Shown: positions 36,148 through 44,496 of the stretch, in pieces
Position numbering within the stretch: the stretch's first letter is position 1
How the letters are laid out: every line of letters starts with the position of its first letter
From: Pedobacter sp. UBA4863
GTDB lineage: Bacteria; Bacteroidota; Bacteroidia; Sphingobacteriales; Sphingobacteriaceae
Assembly: GCF_002399615.1 (NCBI RefSeq)
Contig: NZ_DHDZ01000029.1
Coordinates: forward strand, 67,364-131,363
Reading direction: 5' to 3'
DNA length: 64,000 bases
Notes under the pieces: generated by a model
What the model was told of the DNA's origin: nothing
Seen by the model: the letters and a program-made list of their open reading frames with translations, nothing else
Database searches by the model: none
Made by a program: the position numbers and the translations under genes

Positions 36148-37344
36148 CTAGCGTAAATTGCCTAGTGCTTCTTTTATTCTTCTTAAGGCTTCTACCAAAC
36201 TCTCGTCTGATGCGGCATAAGACAAGCGGATGTAGTTATCGTTACCGAAACTATCGCCGCCTACGGTTGCCACATGGCCAACGTTAAGCAAATAGAGTGC
36301 TAAATCTGAAGAGTTTTTGATGATATTGCCATCTGCATCTTTCTTGCCAAAGAACGAACTAATTTCTGGGAAGAAATAAAATGCACCTTCTGGTAAGTTC
36401 GTTTTTACACCTGGAATGTCTTTCAACAAATCATAAACTAATTGACGACGGCGAGCGAACGCTTTTTTCATTTCATTTACGGTGTCTAAACCTTGCTCGT
36501 AAGCTACAATACCTGCACGTTGCGCAATAGAGCAAGTTCCGGAAGTGGTTTGTCCTTGTAGTTTATCATTAGCAGCGGCAATTTCTTTGCTTGCAGCAAT
36601 GTAACCTAAGCGCCATCCTGTCATTGCAAAAGCTTTAGAGAAACCATTTACAATAATTACGCGGTCTTTGATGCTTGGGAATTGTGCGATAGATTCGTGT
36701 TGATCAACAAAGTTGATATGCTCATAAATCTCATCAGAAAGGATGAATATATTTGGATGTTTTTCAAATACTTTTGCTAAAGCAGCTAGTTCATCTTTGC
36801 TGTAAACGGTACCTGTTGGGTTGTTTGGCGAAGAGAACATGAACAACTTGCTTTTTGGCGTAATTGCCGCTTCTAGTTGCGCTGGCGTAATTTTAAAATC
36901 GCTTTCTATAGAAGTGTTGATGAATACCGATTTACCTTCGGCCAGGGTTACCATTTCAGAGTAAGAAACCCAATAAGGTGTAGGAATGATTACCTCATCG
37001 CCTGGGTTAATTAACGTAAGAATAACGTTAGAAAGCGATTGCTTTGCACCTGTAGAAACAACGATTTGAGAAATATCGTAATCAAGGTTGTTTTCTGCTT
37101 TAAGCTTGTTTACAATAGCTTGGCGTAAATCTGGGTAGCCCGGTACTGGCGAGTAACGAGTGAAATTGTCGTCTAGTGCTTTTTTTGCAGCTTCTTTTAC
37201 GTGTTCCGGAGTGTTAAAGTCTGGCTCGCCTACACTTAGGCTAATTACGTTTACGCCTTTTGCAGCTAATTCACGACCCAATTTGGTCATTTTTAGGGTA
37301 GCCGATTCTGAAAGGTTATTTATTCTGTCTGATAAAATACTCAT
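36148..37344 (-). CDS. Class I/II pyridoxal-phosphate aminotransferase (aspartate aminotransferase type)
   Basis: A 398-residue PLP enzyme. SVGEPDFNTPEHVKEAA, the YWVSYSEMV region, SSPNNPTGTVYS, SDEIYEHI and the Schiff-base lysine in VNGFSKAFAMTGWRLGY are those of the AspC subfamily 1b. The ATG at 37344 (MSILSDRINNL) is chosen over 37365 since the family begins here. It should interconvert aspartate/oxaloacetate with glutamate/2-oxoglutarate. Monocistronic, ending in a strong terminator. Confidence 0.93.
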   Translation of the reverse strand: MSILSDRINNLSESATLKMTKLGRELAAKGVNVISLSVGEPDFNTPEHVKEAAKKALDDNFTRYSPVPGYPDLRQAIVNKLKAENNLDYDISQIVVSTGAKQSLSNVILTLINPGDEVIIPTPYWVSYSEMVTLAEGKSVFINTSIESDFKITPAQLEAAITPKSKLFMFSSPNNPTGTVYSKDELAALAKVFEKHPNIFILSDEIYEHINFVDQHESIAQFPSIKDRVIIVNGFSKAFAMTGWRLGYIAASKEIAAANDKLQGQTTSGTCSIAQRAGIVAYEQGLDTVNEMKKAFARRRQLVYDLLKDIPGVKTNLPEGAFYFFPEISSFFGKKDADGNIIKNSSDLALYLLNVGHVATVGGDSFGNDNYIRLSYAASDESLVEALRRIKEALGNLR

Positions 37345-37710
37345 GATGTTTCTGTGAGGTAGCAAATATAAAAACCTTCTTTATAAAGCCCTAATAAAAG
37401 ATGTTTTTTAATGGCATTTGTTTAAATTTTACAAGGTTTTGTTAGTAATTTGTTAATGCCTTAAGCGTTTACGCCTTATGGGCTAATTGAAAACTATTCA
37501 GCTGCAAAAACAAAGCTGCCATAAGCTACTGAATTATACGTAGGAGCCGTCTATTAGCTCGTTGTATTGTTTGGCATCTTTGCCAAGCACGCAGCTACCC
37601 TAATGATATGCGTATAAAAGTTCTAGAAAATTAAATTTACAGAATTTAAAGGCAATGTTTTTGGTCTAAAAACAATGAAAGCCTGTTCATTCCGTAATTG
37701 GGACAAGTGC

Positions 37711-37726
37711 TGTGGCTAAATGCACA
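37711..37726. promoter_or_regulatory. CRP/FNR-like 16-mer, copy 1
   Basis: TGTGGCTAAATGCACA has TGTG and CACA half-sites with the 16-base span of a Crp/Fnr site. The same 16-mer recurs at 57355-57370; the shared block is 18 bases exactly and 20 of 21 with one mismatch. It lies 42 bases upstream of the candidate -7 box of the CDF gene. Confidence 0.4.
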
Positions 37727-37768
37727 AAACTTTCGGCACTAAAATCGAAATGTTTTATACAATTAATG

Positions 37769-37776
37769 TAGTTTTG
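37769..37776 (+). promoter_or_regulatory. Candidate -7 box for the CDF transporter gene
   Basis: TAGTTTTG fits TAnnTTTG. Transcription would begin near 37785, after both in-frame ATGs (37720, 37750), which supports the TTG start at 37798. Confidence 0.4.
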
Positions 37777-37797
37777 CTAATCGTAAAACACATCGTC

Positions 37798-38775
37798 TTG
37801 ACCACCAATAAAAGAGCCATATTACTATCGTTATGTGCCGGTATTTTGCTAATGCTGGCTAAGTTTATTGCTTTTTTTATTACCAATTCTAATGCAATCC
37901 TTACCGATGCTGCCGAAAGTATTGTAAATGTATTGGCTAGTGCCTTCGCTTTTTATAGTATTTACCTTGCTACTTTGCCCAAAGACGAAAACCATCCTTA
38001 TGGGCATGGAAAAGTAGAGTTTTTTTCGGCTTTTGTAGAAGGTGTGTTGATCGCTATTGCCGGTATCGTTATCCTCATAAAATCTACTTATAGCTTGTTT
38101 TATGGTAATGAAGTTTCAGATTTATACAACGGTGCAATAATTATTGCCGGTACTGGTGTCGTTAATTTAGTAATGGGCTTATATCTTGTTAAAACGGGGA
38201 AAAACAACAAATCGTTAACGCTAGAGGCAGATGGAAAACATTTGTTGACCGATGCCATAAGTAGTGCAGGTTTAGTGGTAGGAATTCTCGTTATTCAGCT
38301 TACGCAGGTTTTATGGTTAGATAGTGTGATTTCTGTTTTTATAGGAATTTACGTTGTTTATAATGGCTACAAGCTTACGCGTAAGTCTGTTGGGGGGTTA
38401 ATGGATGAAAGTAACCTAGAGCTAGTAAAAGAAGTAGTAGAGGCTTTACAGCAAAACAGGCAAGCAAGTTGGATAGATGTACATAACCTAAGGGCGCAAC
38501 AATACGGTGCCGACTTGCACATAGATTGCCACATTACCTTGCCTTATTATTTTGATTTGAATGCGGTTCATAAAGAAATTTCGAGCATAGATGCGATGAT
38601 TAACCAAACCGTTAATAACAAAACGGAATTATTTATTCATGCAGATCCGTGTTTGCCCGCTTGTTGTCATTATTGTAAAATGTTAGATTGTAGGGTAAGG
38701 CAAGAAACATTTACCGGAGAAATTAAATGGGATATGGATAATGTAACCAAAAATCAAAAGCATTTTAGTTTATGA
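37798..38775 (+). CDS. Cation diffusion facilitator (CDF) metal exporter
   Basis: About 326 residues. Six membrane helices carry the zinc-site residues NAILTDAAES (TM2) and DGKHLLTDAISS (TM5), and the loop has HPYGHGK, all typical of CDF exporters of Zn2+, Fe2+ or Co2+. The cytoplasmic C-terminal domain follows. In-frame ATGs at 37720 and 37750 would add a hydrophobic tail unlike the family, so TTG at 37798 (TTNKRAILLS) is preferred; this is not certain. The C-terminus has an unusual Cys-rich segment (CLPACCHYCKMLDC). The stop overlaps the NUDIX start (ATGA). Confidence 0.85.
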   Translation: MTTNKRAILLSLCAGILLMLAKFIAFFITNSNAILTDAAESIVNVLASAFAFYSIYLATLPKDENHPYGHGKVEFFSAFVEGVLIAIAGIVILIKSTYSLFYGNEVSDLYNGAIIIAGTGVVNLVMGLYLVKTGKNNKSLTLEADGKHLLTDAISSAGLVVGILVIQLTQVLWLDSVISVFIGIYVVYNGYKLTRKSVGGLMDESNLELVKEVVEALQQNRQASWIDVHNLRAQQYGADLHIDCHITLPYYFDLNAVHKEISSIDAMINQTVNNKTELFIHADPCLPACCHYCKMLDCRVRQETFTGEIKWDMDNVTKNQKHFSL

Positions 38776-39215
38776 GCTATTTTAACGTGAGGGTTTACGG
38801 CCTGCTAATTAACGATGAACAAGAAGTGCTATTAAGCGATGAGTTTGAAGTAGGACGCTATTTTACAAAATTTCCGGGAGGTGGTTTAGAATTTGGCGAG
38901 GGTTTGATAGATGGCCTAAAACGTGAGTTTGTAGAAGAATGCAACGCAGAAATTGAAGTGGTTAGCCATTTTTATACAACTGATTTTTACGAAAAATCTT
39001 CTTTTAACGACAGTCAGGTTATTAGTGTTTATTATTTGGTAAAACCTTTAAAGCCATTGCAATTGAATTTTAAATGTAAGCTTTTTGATTTTGATGAAGG
39101 TTTAAGCCAATGTTTTAGGTGGAAGAAAATAAGTGAAATTACGGAAGAAGAGGTTACTTTTAAAACAGATAAGTACGCTGTAAAACTTTTAAAGGAGATT
39201 TTTGTAAATGATTGA
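38772..39215 (+). CDS. NUDIX hydrolase
   Basis: A 147-residue protein with a Nudix box from about residue 36: GGGLEFGEG then KREFVEECNAEI (G-x5-E-x7-RE-x2-EE-x-N/G). It would hydrolyse a nucleoside diphosphate linked to another group with a divalent metal; the substrate is not readable. Translationally coupled to the CDF transporter before it and, by an 8-base overlap, to the CPBP protease after it, so the three form one operon. Confidence 0.9.
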   Translation: MSYFNVRVYGLLINDEQEVLLSDEFEVGRYFTKFPGGGLEFGEGLIDGLKREFVEECNAEIEVVSHFYTTDFYEKSSFNDSQVISVYYLVKPLKPLQLNFKCKLFDFDEGLSQCFRWKKISEITEEEVTFKTDKYAVKLLKEIFVND

Positions 39216-40095
39216 AAATAGTAAGCTGGGCTATTACCTATCTCCAATTTTAAGAGTTTGGCTATTTATGTTCTTTTTGCTGTTATGTACCATTCCCTTT
39301 GGATTAATAGCGCAATTTAACTTTTTGCCATCTATTTCTAATCTGTTACTAAAAGATATTTTGGTTCAGGTGAGTTTGGTGCTCATTGTATTGAGTGCTC
39401 TTTTAATGATATTTAAGTTATTTCCTAGCGTTAGCTTTTACAGTGTTTTCATTAGAAAGGAATCTGTGCTTCCAGAATTTTTTAAAGGTGTAGGTACAGG
39501 TGTTGCAATAATGTTGCTCTGTGCGGTCTTACTCTATTTAAACGGTAACGTAATTTTTGTAAAAATAGCCTTTTCATGGCAAACGCTCTGTTTGTATTTG
39601 GTATATTTTCTTTTAGTGTCGGTATTTGAAGAGTTCTTGTTTAGAAGCTACCCATTACAAGTTCTGGCCGATCGGTATCCTTTTTGGTTTGCCGTTTTTG
39701 TAAATGGTTTGTTGTTTGTCTTAGCTCATTTTGCAAATCCGAACCTTAGTGTACTAGGCATCATAAATATTACTTTAGCAGGAATGCTTTTTGCCATTTA
39801 TACTTTACAAAAACAGCAAATAGCTTGGGCGGTAGGGGTGCATTTTGCATGGAATTTTATACAGGCCATTGTTTTAGGCTACCCTGTAAGCGGTAATAAA
39901 ATAACGGGGCTAACAAAGGCTACACCTGTGGGGCCCACTTATCTTTCTGGTGGCGAATTTGGGCTAGAAGGTTCTATCTTCTGTACGTTTTTCTTGTTGG
40001 CCTTTATCGGCTTTCGTATTTATAAATTCGGTCCCGATTTTTTTAGAAAGTCTATATCGCCCTTAGATGAAGATGAGCAACTTAATGAACAATAG
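39208..40095 (+). CDS. CPBP (CAAX/Abi) family intramembrane metalloprotease
   Basis: A 295-residue membrane protein with about eight helices. The ABI/CAAX-protease motifs are all there: EEFLFR (Glu141, Glu142, Arg146), FVLAH with His174 and HFAWN (His212, Asn216). Bacterial members cleave or process unknown membrane substrates, and some protect against bacteriocins. Last gene of the CDF-NUDIX-CPBP operon. No terminator is evident in the 279 bases that follow. Confidence 0.9.
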   Translation: MIENSKLGYYLSPILRVWLFMFFLLLCTIPFGLIAQFNFLPSISNLLLKDILVQVSLVLIVLSALLMIFKLFPSVSFYSVFIRKESVLPEFFKGVGTGVAIMLLCAVLLYLNGNVIFVKIAFSWQTLCLYLVYFLLVSVFEEFLFRSYPLQVLADRYPFWFAVFVNGLLFVLAHFANPNLSVLGIINITLAGMLFAIYTLQKQQIAWAVGVHFAWNFIQAIVLGYPVSGNKITGLTKATPVGPTYLSGGEFGLEGSIFCTFFLLAFIGFRIYKFGPDFFRKSISPLDEDEQLNEQ

Positions 40096-40374
40096 TTAAG
40101 CTGCCGTAACCATTTTCATGGGGCACCCTGGTTTAGTGTTAAATTTGTTGAAATAGGACATCGTAAAGTGCTATGTTAGTAATTAAAAAGCAAGGCTTTT
40201 GCAAAAGCTTATCTCTTATTAAATCATGCTCGCATTGTGCTATAGAAAATAACCAACTTAAATAGCATCAAGGCATTTAATTATTGGATGGAGGTTTTTA
40301 AATATTTATACTTTTCTGATATTAGATATTGGCTTGCAATATGTATTTTAGCATAATACCATAATACTGTAAAG

Positions 40375-42156
40375 ATGCTCCGTTTACAAAATCTAATTAA
40401 AGCAATTGCGCATAAGGAATTAGACCCAATCAACAAAGCTAGGGTGCTTATGTTAGTTTATTTTTTAATTGCTCATTTTTTTCTTGGTTTGCTATTAATG
40501 GCGGCCTATGTTTATACCCAGCAAATACCGCAGTTGGTTAGGGCAAGCTTAATCTGTCTATTTTCTGCTGTACTGTTTTTTATCTTATACCGCTTTAATT
40601 CTTGGAGAATTATATCGCACCTGGTTTTAATGCTGATTACCCTAATGGGGGTGTGGGCAAACTTGCTGTTTTTTGTGCAGGGCATTAATGCCGCTACTTT
40701 ACAGTACATTTGGTTGGCTTCGGCATTAGGGTTTTATATGCATGGCCACCGTTGGGGTTGGCTTTATGCTGTTGTTAATATGGTTCCAGTATTGCTTGAT
40801 GCTGCTTTTACAGGTAATAACTATTTTGTTTTGGGCAGTGCCCCTCAAACTATATCTAGACCTATTTATCTATTTATCTTGATTTTCGATTTTACAGTTA
40901 TAGCCTTCCTACATCACTATTTTTTTAAGGCTTTTAAGCATAATATCGCGGCATTAACCAACACTAAAAATCAGCTCAATGTTATTAATGAACAATTAAA
41001 TGAAACAGTAGAAGAAATTAAACACTTGTCTAACGTACGGATGAGTTTTTTATCGACCATGTCTCATGAACTGCGTACGCCATTAAACGGCGTAATAGGG
41101 CTAACCAACGTACTACTGCTCCAAGATCCACGAAAAGACCAAGAAGAAACATTATCGGTGTTGAAATTTTCGGCCGAAAATCTACTTGCTTTAGTTACCG
41201 ATGTATTAGATTTTAATAAACTTGAATTGGATATGGTATCCTTAGAGCGTACGCCTTTTAATCTTTCGAGTCTGGTAGCTAATATTTATGCCTGTACAAA
41301 GTTAAAAGCTACTGAAAAGCATTTGGATTTTCAGGTTGATGTTGCCGGTAGGTTAAAGGAACTTACCTTAATTGGCGACCCTACACGTTTAACACAGGTG
41401 CTTTTAAACTTGCTAAACAATGCGATTAAGTTTACCGAAAAAGGCAGCGTTAAACTGGTATGTAGCATAGCAGAAATAACCAACAACGAATTAAGAATAA
41501 AATTTGTTGTTGAAGATACGGGTATTGGGATAGAAGAAAGTAGGCAACAAGAGGTGTTCGAAGAATTTGTGCAGGCTTCTAGCAGTACCAATAGAAATTA
41601 TGGTGGCACGGGCTTAGGTTTGGCCATTGTACGCAGGGTTTTAGCTCTGCATCAATCCGATATACAGGTGGAAAGTGCAATTGGTAAGGGTGCTAAGTTT
41701 ATTTTTAATATTTCTTATGCCTATGAAATGGCAGCAGCATTAACTAGCAACAATTTAAAAGGAGAAGAGGATAGGGCCAACCTTTCTGCCATGAAAATAT
41801 TGGTTGCAGAAGACAATATGGTTAACGCAATGGTAATTAAAAAAACATTAAATAGTTTTGGTATTGATCCGGATATTGCCGAGAATGGTTCTGTAGCGCT
41901 AGCAATGCACCTCGAAAAAAATTATGACCTGATCTTGATGGATTTGTATATGCCAGAACTGGATGGGTACCAGACCACTGAAAAAATTAGAAATTTAAGC
42001 CATGCTTTAAAGGCCGCTATCCCAATTGTTGCATTAACGGCAACAGTAAATAGCCAAGTGGCAGATGAGGTGTTGGCAGTGGGCATGAACGGGTACCTTT
42101 CTAAACCATTTCATCCGAATGATCTTTTTGAAGAATTGCGTAAGTATGTTGTTTAA
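40375..42156 (+). CDS. Hybrid sensor histidine kinase/response regulator
   Basis: A 593-residue kinase. About six N-terminal membrane helices (residues 25-190) form an integral sensor without a sizeable periplasmic domain, followed by a short coiled coil. HisKA has His231 in MSHELRTPLNG. The HATPase domain shows N (NNAIKF), G1 (VEDTGIGI) and G2 (GGTGLGLAI) boxes. A receiver follows with phospho-acceptor Asp523 in LILMDLYMP and Lys in LSKPFHP. No output domain is attached or adjacent, so the signal must pass to an unlinked protein. Signal unknown. Confidence 0.93.
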   Translation: MLRLQNLIKAIAHKELDPINKARVLMLVYFLIAHFFLGLLLMAAYVYTQQIPQLVRASLICLFSAVLFFILYRFNSWRIISHLVLMLITLMGVWANLLFFVQGINAATLQYIWLASALGFYMHGHRWGWLYAVVNMVPVLLDAAFTGNNYFVLGSAPQTISRPIYLFILIFDFTVIAFLHHYFFKAFKHNIAALTNTKNQLNVINEQLNETVEEIKHLSNVRMSFLSTMSHELRTPLNGVIGLTNVLLLQDPRKDQEETLSVLKFSAENLLALVTDVLDFNKLELDMVSLERTPFNLSSLVANIYACTKLKATEKHLDFQVDVAGRLKELTLIGDPTRLTQVLLNLLNNAIKFTEKGSVKLVCSIAEITNNELRIKFVVEDTGIGIEESRQQEVFEEFVQASSSTNRNYGGTGLGLAIVRRVLALHQSDIQVESAIGKGAKFIFNISYAYEMAAALTSNNLKGEEDRANLSAMKILVAEDNMVNAMVIKKTLNSFGIDPDIAENGSVALAMHLEKNYDLILMDLYMPELDGYQTTEKIRNLSHALKAAIPIVALTATVNSQVADEVLAVGMNGYLSKPFHPNDLFEELRKYVV

Positions 42157-42174
42157 CGTAATTTTGGTGATAGA

Positions 42175-42903
42175 TTATTTTAAAAAAAGATACAATAATG
42201 CCGCTAGTGTAGCGCCTATTATGGGGCCAACTATGGGTATCCAGGCATATCCCCAGTTACTATTCCCTTTGCCTTTCATTGGGATAAGTGCATGTACAAT
42301 TCGAGGGCCTAAATCTCTAACCGGATTAATGGCATAGCCAGTAGTTCCACCTAAGCTTAAGCCAATTACCCAAACAAGAAAAGCTACGGGTAATGCACCA
42401 AGAGAACCTAAACCAATAGGTGTTTTTTCTGCGCCAAATTCTCCTCCAGCAATGTAGAATATCACAAATATTAGCACAAATGTGCCTGTAATTTCCGAAA
42501 ATAAATTGGATAATTTGTTTGGTATGGCCGGTCCCGTTGCAAAAGGCGCAGCCTTTAATCCTTTGTCTTCGGTAGCATCGAAATGATCTTTGTAAAATAA
42601 CCAAACTAATAAAGCACCAGTCATTGCGCCACCTAATTGCGATAGTATATAATATGGTGCTTTTGCCCATTCAAAGGCGCCAGTTATACTAAGTGCTAAG
42701 GTTACTGCAGGGTTTAAATGTGCTCCACTATGTGGGCCTGCTACAATTACCGCTACAAAAACTGCTAATGCCCAAGCAGTGGTAATTACTATCCAACCGC
42801 TATTATGGCCTTTGGTTTCTTTAAGAACAGCGTTTGCTACTACGCCATTACCCAAAAGTATCATAAGGGCTGTACCAATAAACTCTGCTACGTAAATATT
42901 CAT
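42175..42903 (-). CDS. glpF: Glycerol facilitator / MIP family aquaglyceroporin
   Basis: A 242-residue six-helix channel. The first NPA motif is intact (HLNPAVTLA) and the second is NPV (AINPVRDLGPR). GLPF-like features (the Asp after the second motif and GPR) and the position directly downstream of glpK and glpD point to glycerol uptake by facilitated diffusion. The NPV variant is unusual against the E. coli GlpF NPA and might alter selectivity. Last gene of the leftward glp operon, convergent with the hybrid kinase with only 18 bases between. Confidence 0.9.
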   Translation of the reverse strand: MNIYVAEFIGTALMILLGNGVVANAVLKETKGHNSGWIVITTAWALAVFVAVIVAGPHSGAHLNPAVTLALSITGAFEWAKAPYYILSQLGGAMTGALLVWLFYKDHFDATEDKGLKAAPFATGPAIPNKLSNLFSEITGTFVLIFVIFYIAGGEFGAEKTPIGLGSLGALPVAFLVWVIGLSLGGTTGYAINPVRDLGPRIVHALIPMKGKGNSNWGYAWIPIVGPIIGATLAALLYLFLK

Positions 42904-42933
42904 GAGTGAAAGGAATTAGTGTATTTGCTTTGT

Positions 42934-42981
42934 TGTTGAAAGGTTGAAAGGTTCGAAGGTTGAAAGGTTGTAAGGTTGCAA
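42934..42981 (+). repeat. Tandem 8-nt repeat (GGTTGAAA) between glpK and glpF
   Basis: Six units in phase: TGTTGAAA, GGTTGAAA, GGTTCGAA, GGTTGAAA, GGTTGTAA, GGTTGCAA. It fills half of the 86-base gap. Origin and role unknown. Confidence 0.8.
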
Positions 42982-42989
42982 ACTGTTTA

Positions 42990-44474
42990 TTACTCTGCAT
43001 TTGTAATAGCCGCCGTTATCGCTTTTTCCCAGCCTTTGATGCGTTTTGGGTCAATCGTGTTATCAGCTGTAAAGGTTTTGTCTATTTTCCACTGAGATTT
43101 AATCTCTTCAATGTCTTTCCAAAAACCTGTTGCCAGTCCTGCTAAATATGCTGCGCCAATTGCGGTAACTTCTGTAACCTTTGGCCTAATTACTTTACAG
43201 ATTAACAAATCAGCCTGAAACTGCATGAGTAAATTATTGGCGGTAGCTCCACCATCTACCCGTAGTTCGGTAATGGGAGTAGCTGCATCAGCTTGCATGG
43301 CATTCAGCACATCCATGGTTTGGTACGCGATACTTTCTAGGGCTGCCCTGGCAATGTGGGCCTTGTTGGTGCCACGGGTAATTCCGGTAATGGTTCCTCG
43401 GGCATCTTGGTTCCAGTAAGGTGCGCCCAAACCAGCAAAAGCAGGAACAATGTAAACTCCTTGTGTGTCTTTCACTTGTAGGGCCAATTGTTCTACATCG
43501 GCAGATTTTTGGATAAGGCCCAGTTCATCGCGTAGCCATTGTACCACCGCACCGGCAATAAAAATACTTCCTTCTAAGGCGTAATTTACTTCTCCGTTAA
43601 TTTTCCAGGCAATGGTGGTTAGTAAATTATTGCTCGAGGTTTTTGGGGTTTTACCAATATTCATCAGCATAAAACAGCCTGTTCCATAGGTGTTTTTAAC
43701 CATGCCAGGCTGTGTGCACATTTGTCCAAATAAGGCCGATTGTTGGTCGCCAGCAATACCGGCAATAGGTATTTGTGCTGCTAAGATATTTCCTGTGGTG
43801 CTTCCGTATATTTCGCTAGATGATTTTACTTGGGGTAACATCGACTTAGGGATGTCAAATAATTGAAGTAGGTCATCGTCCCACGCTAAGGAACGAATAT
43901 TGTAGAGCATGGTTCTGGAGGCATTGCTTACGTCGGTAACATGTATCCTGCCATCGGTCAAGTTCCAAATTAGCCAACTGTCTATGGTGCCGAAAGCGAG
44001 TTCGCCATTTTCTGCTTTTTGTTTGGCCCCAGCTACATTTTCCAGTATCCATTTTACTTTTGTGGCCGAAAAATAAGAATCGATAATTAGGCCGGTTTTT
44101 TCTTGGATAGTTGGTGCATAGCCTTGCTGTTTAATACTGTTGCAATATGCGGAGGTTCTACGGTCTTGCCAAACAATGGCGTTATAGATAGGTTTGCCAG
44201 TTTTTCTGTCCCAAACCACTGTAGTTTCACGTTGGTTGGTAATGCCAATCGCATTCATATCGGCAGGGGTTAGGCCTGCTTTTGCAATTACTTCTGTAAC
44301 TACGGCCAGTTGTGTAACCCAAATTTCATTCGGGTCGTGTTCTACCCATCCGGCCCGCGGGTAAATTTGTGTAAATTCTTTTTGAGCAATGGCAATAATT
44401 TCGCCACTATAGTTAAAAATGATGGCACGAGAACTCGTTGTCCCTTGGTCTAGAGATAAAATATATTTGCCCAT
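42990..44474 (-). CDS. glpK: Glycerol kinase
   Basis: A 494-residue FGGY-family kinase that phosphorylates glycerol to sn-glycerol-3-phosphate. SLDQGTTSSRAIIF at the start, the substrate loop TNQRETTVVWDRKTGKPIYN, GIAGDQQSALFGQ and the second FGGY element ELRVDGGATANNLLMQFQAD are diagnostic. Full length. It lies 22 bases after glpD on the same strand. With GlpF and GlpD it forms a complete route from external glycerol to dihydroxyacetone phosphate. Confidence 0.97.
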   Translation of the reverse strand: MGKYILSLDQGTTSSRAIIFNYSGEIIAIAQKEFTQIYPRAGWVEHDPNEIWVTQLAVVTEVIAKAGLTPADMNAIGITNQRETTVVWDRKTGKPIYNAIVWQDRRTSAYCNSIKQQGYAPTIQEKTGLIIDSYFSATKVKWILENVAGAKQKAENGELAFGTIDSWLIWNLTDGRIHVTDVSNASRTMLYNIRSLAWDDDLLQLFDIPKSMLPQVKSSSEIYGSTTGNILAAQIPIAGIAGDQQSALFGQMCTQPGMVKNTYGTGCFMLMNIGKTPKTSSNNLLTTIAWKINGEVNYALEGSIFIAGAVVQWLRDELGLIQKSADVEQLALQVKDTQGVYIVPAFAGLGAPYWNQDARGTITGITRGTNKAHIARAALESIAYQTMDVLNAMQADAATPITELRVDGGATANNLLMQFQADLLICKVIRPKVTEVTAIGAAYLAGLATGFWKDIEEIKSQWKIDKTFTADNTIDPKRIKGWEKAITAAITNAE

Positions 44475-44496
44475 AAGTTATATTTGGTCGGAAGTT

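Larger units (their letters stand above)
37345..37797. other. Gene-free stretch upstream of the CDF transporter
   Basis: Divergent promoter region. It holds a CRP-like 16-mer (37711-37726), a -7 box (37769-37776) and a small hairpin TTGGCA-TCTT-TGCCAA (37571-37586). No RNA gene or riboswitch class is recognised. Confidence 0.5.

Noticed and set aside
37571..37586. Hairpin TTGGCA-TCTT-TGCCAA as a terminator or riboswitch part
   Set aside because: No T-run follows it and no known riboswitch class fits the surrounding sequence.
42934..42981. CRISPR-like array
   Set aside because: Units are 8 bases with no spacers, so it is a simple tandem repeat.
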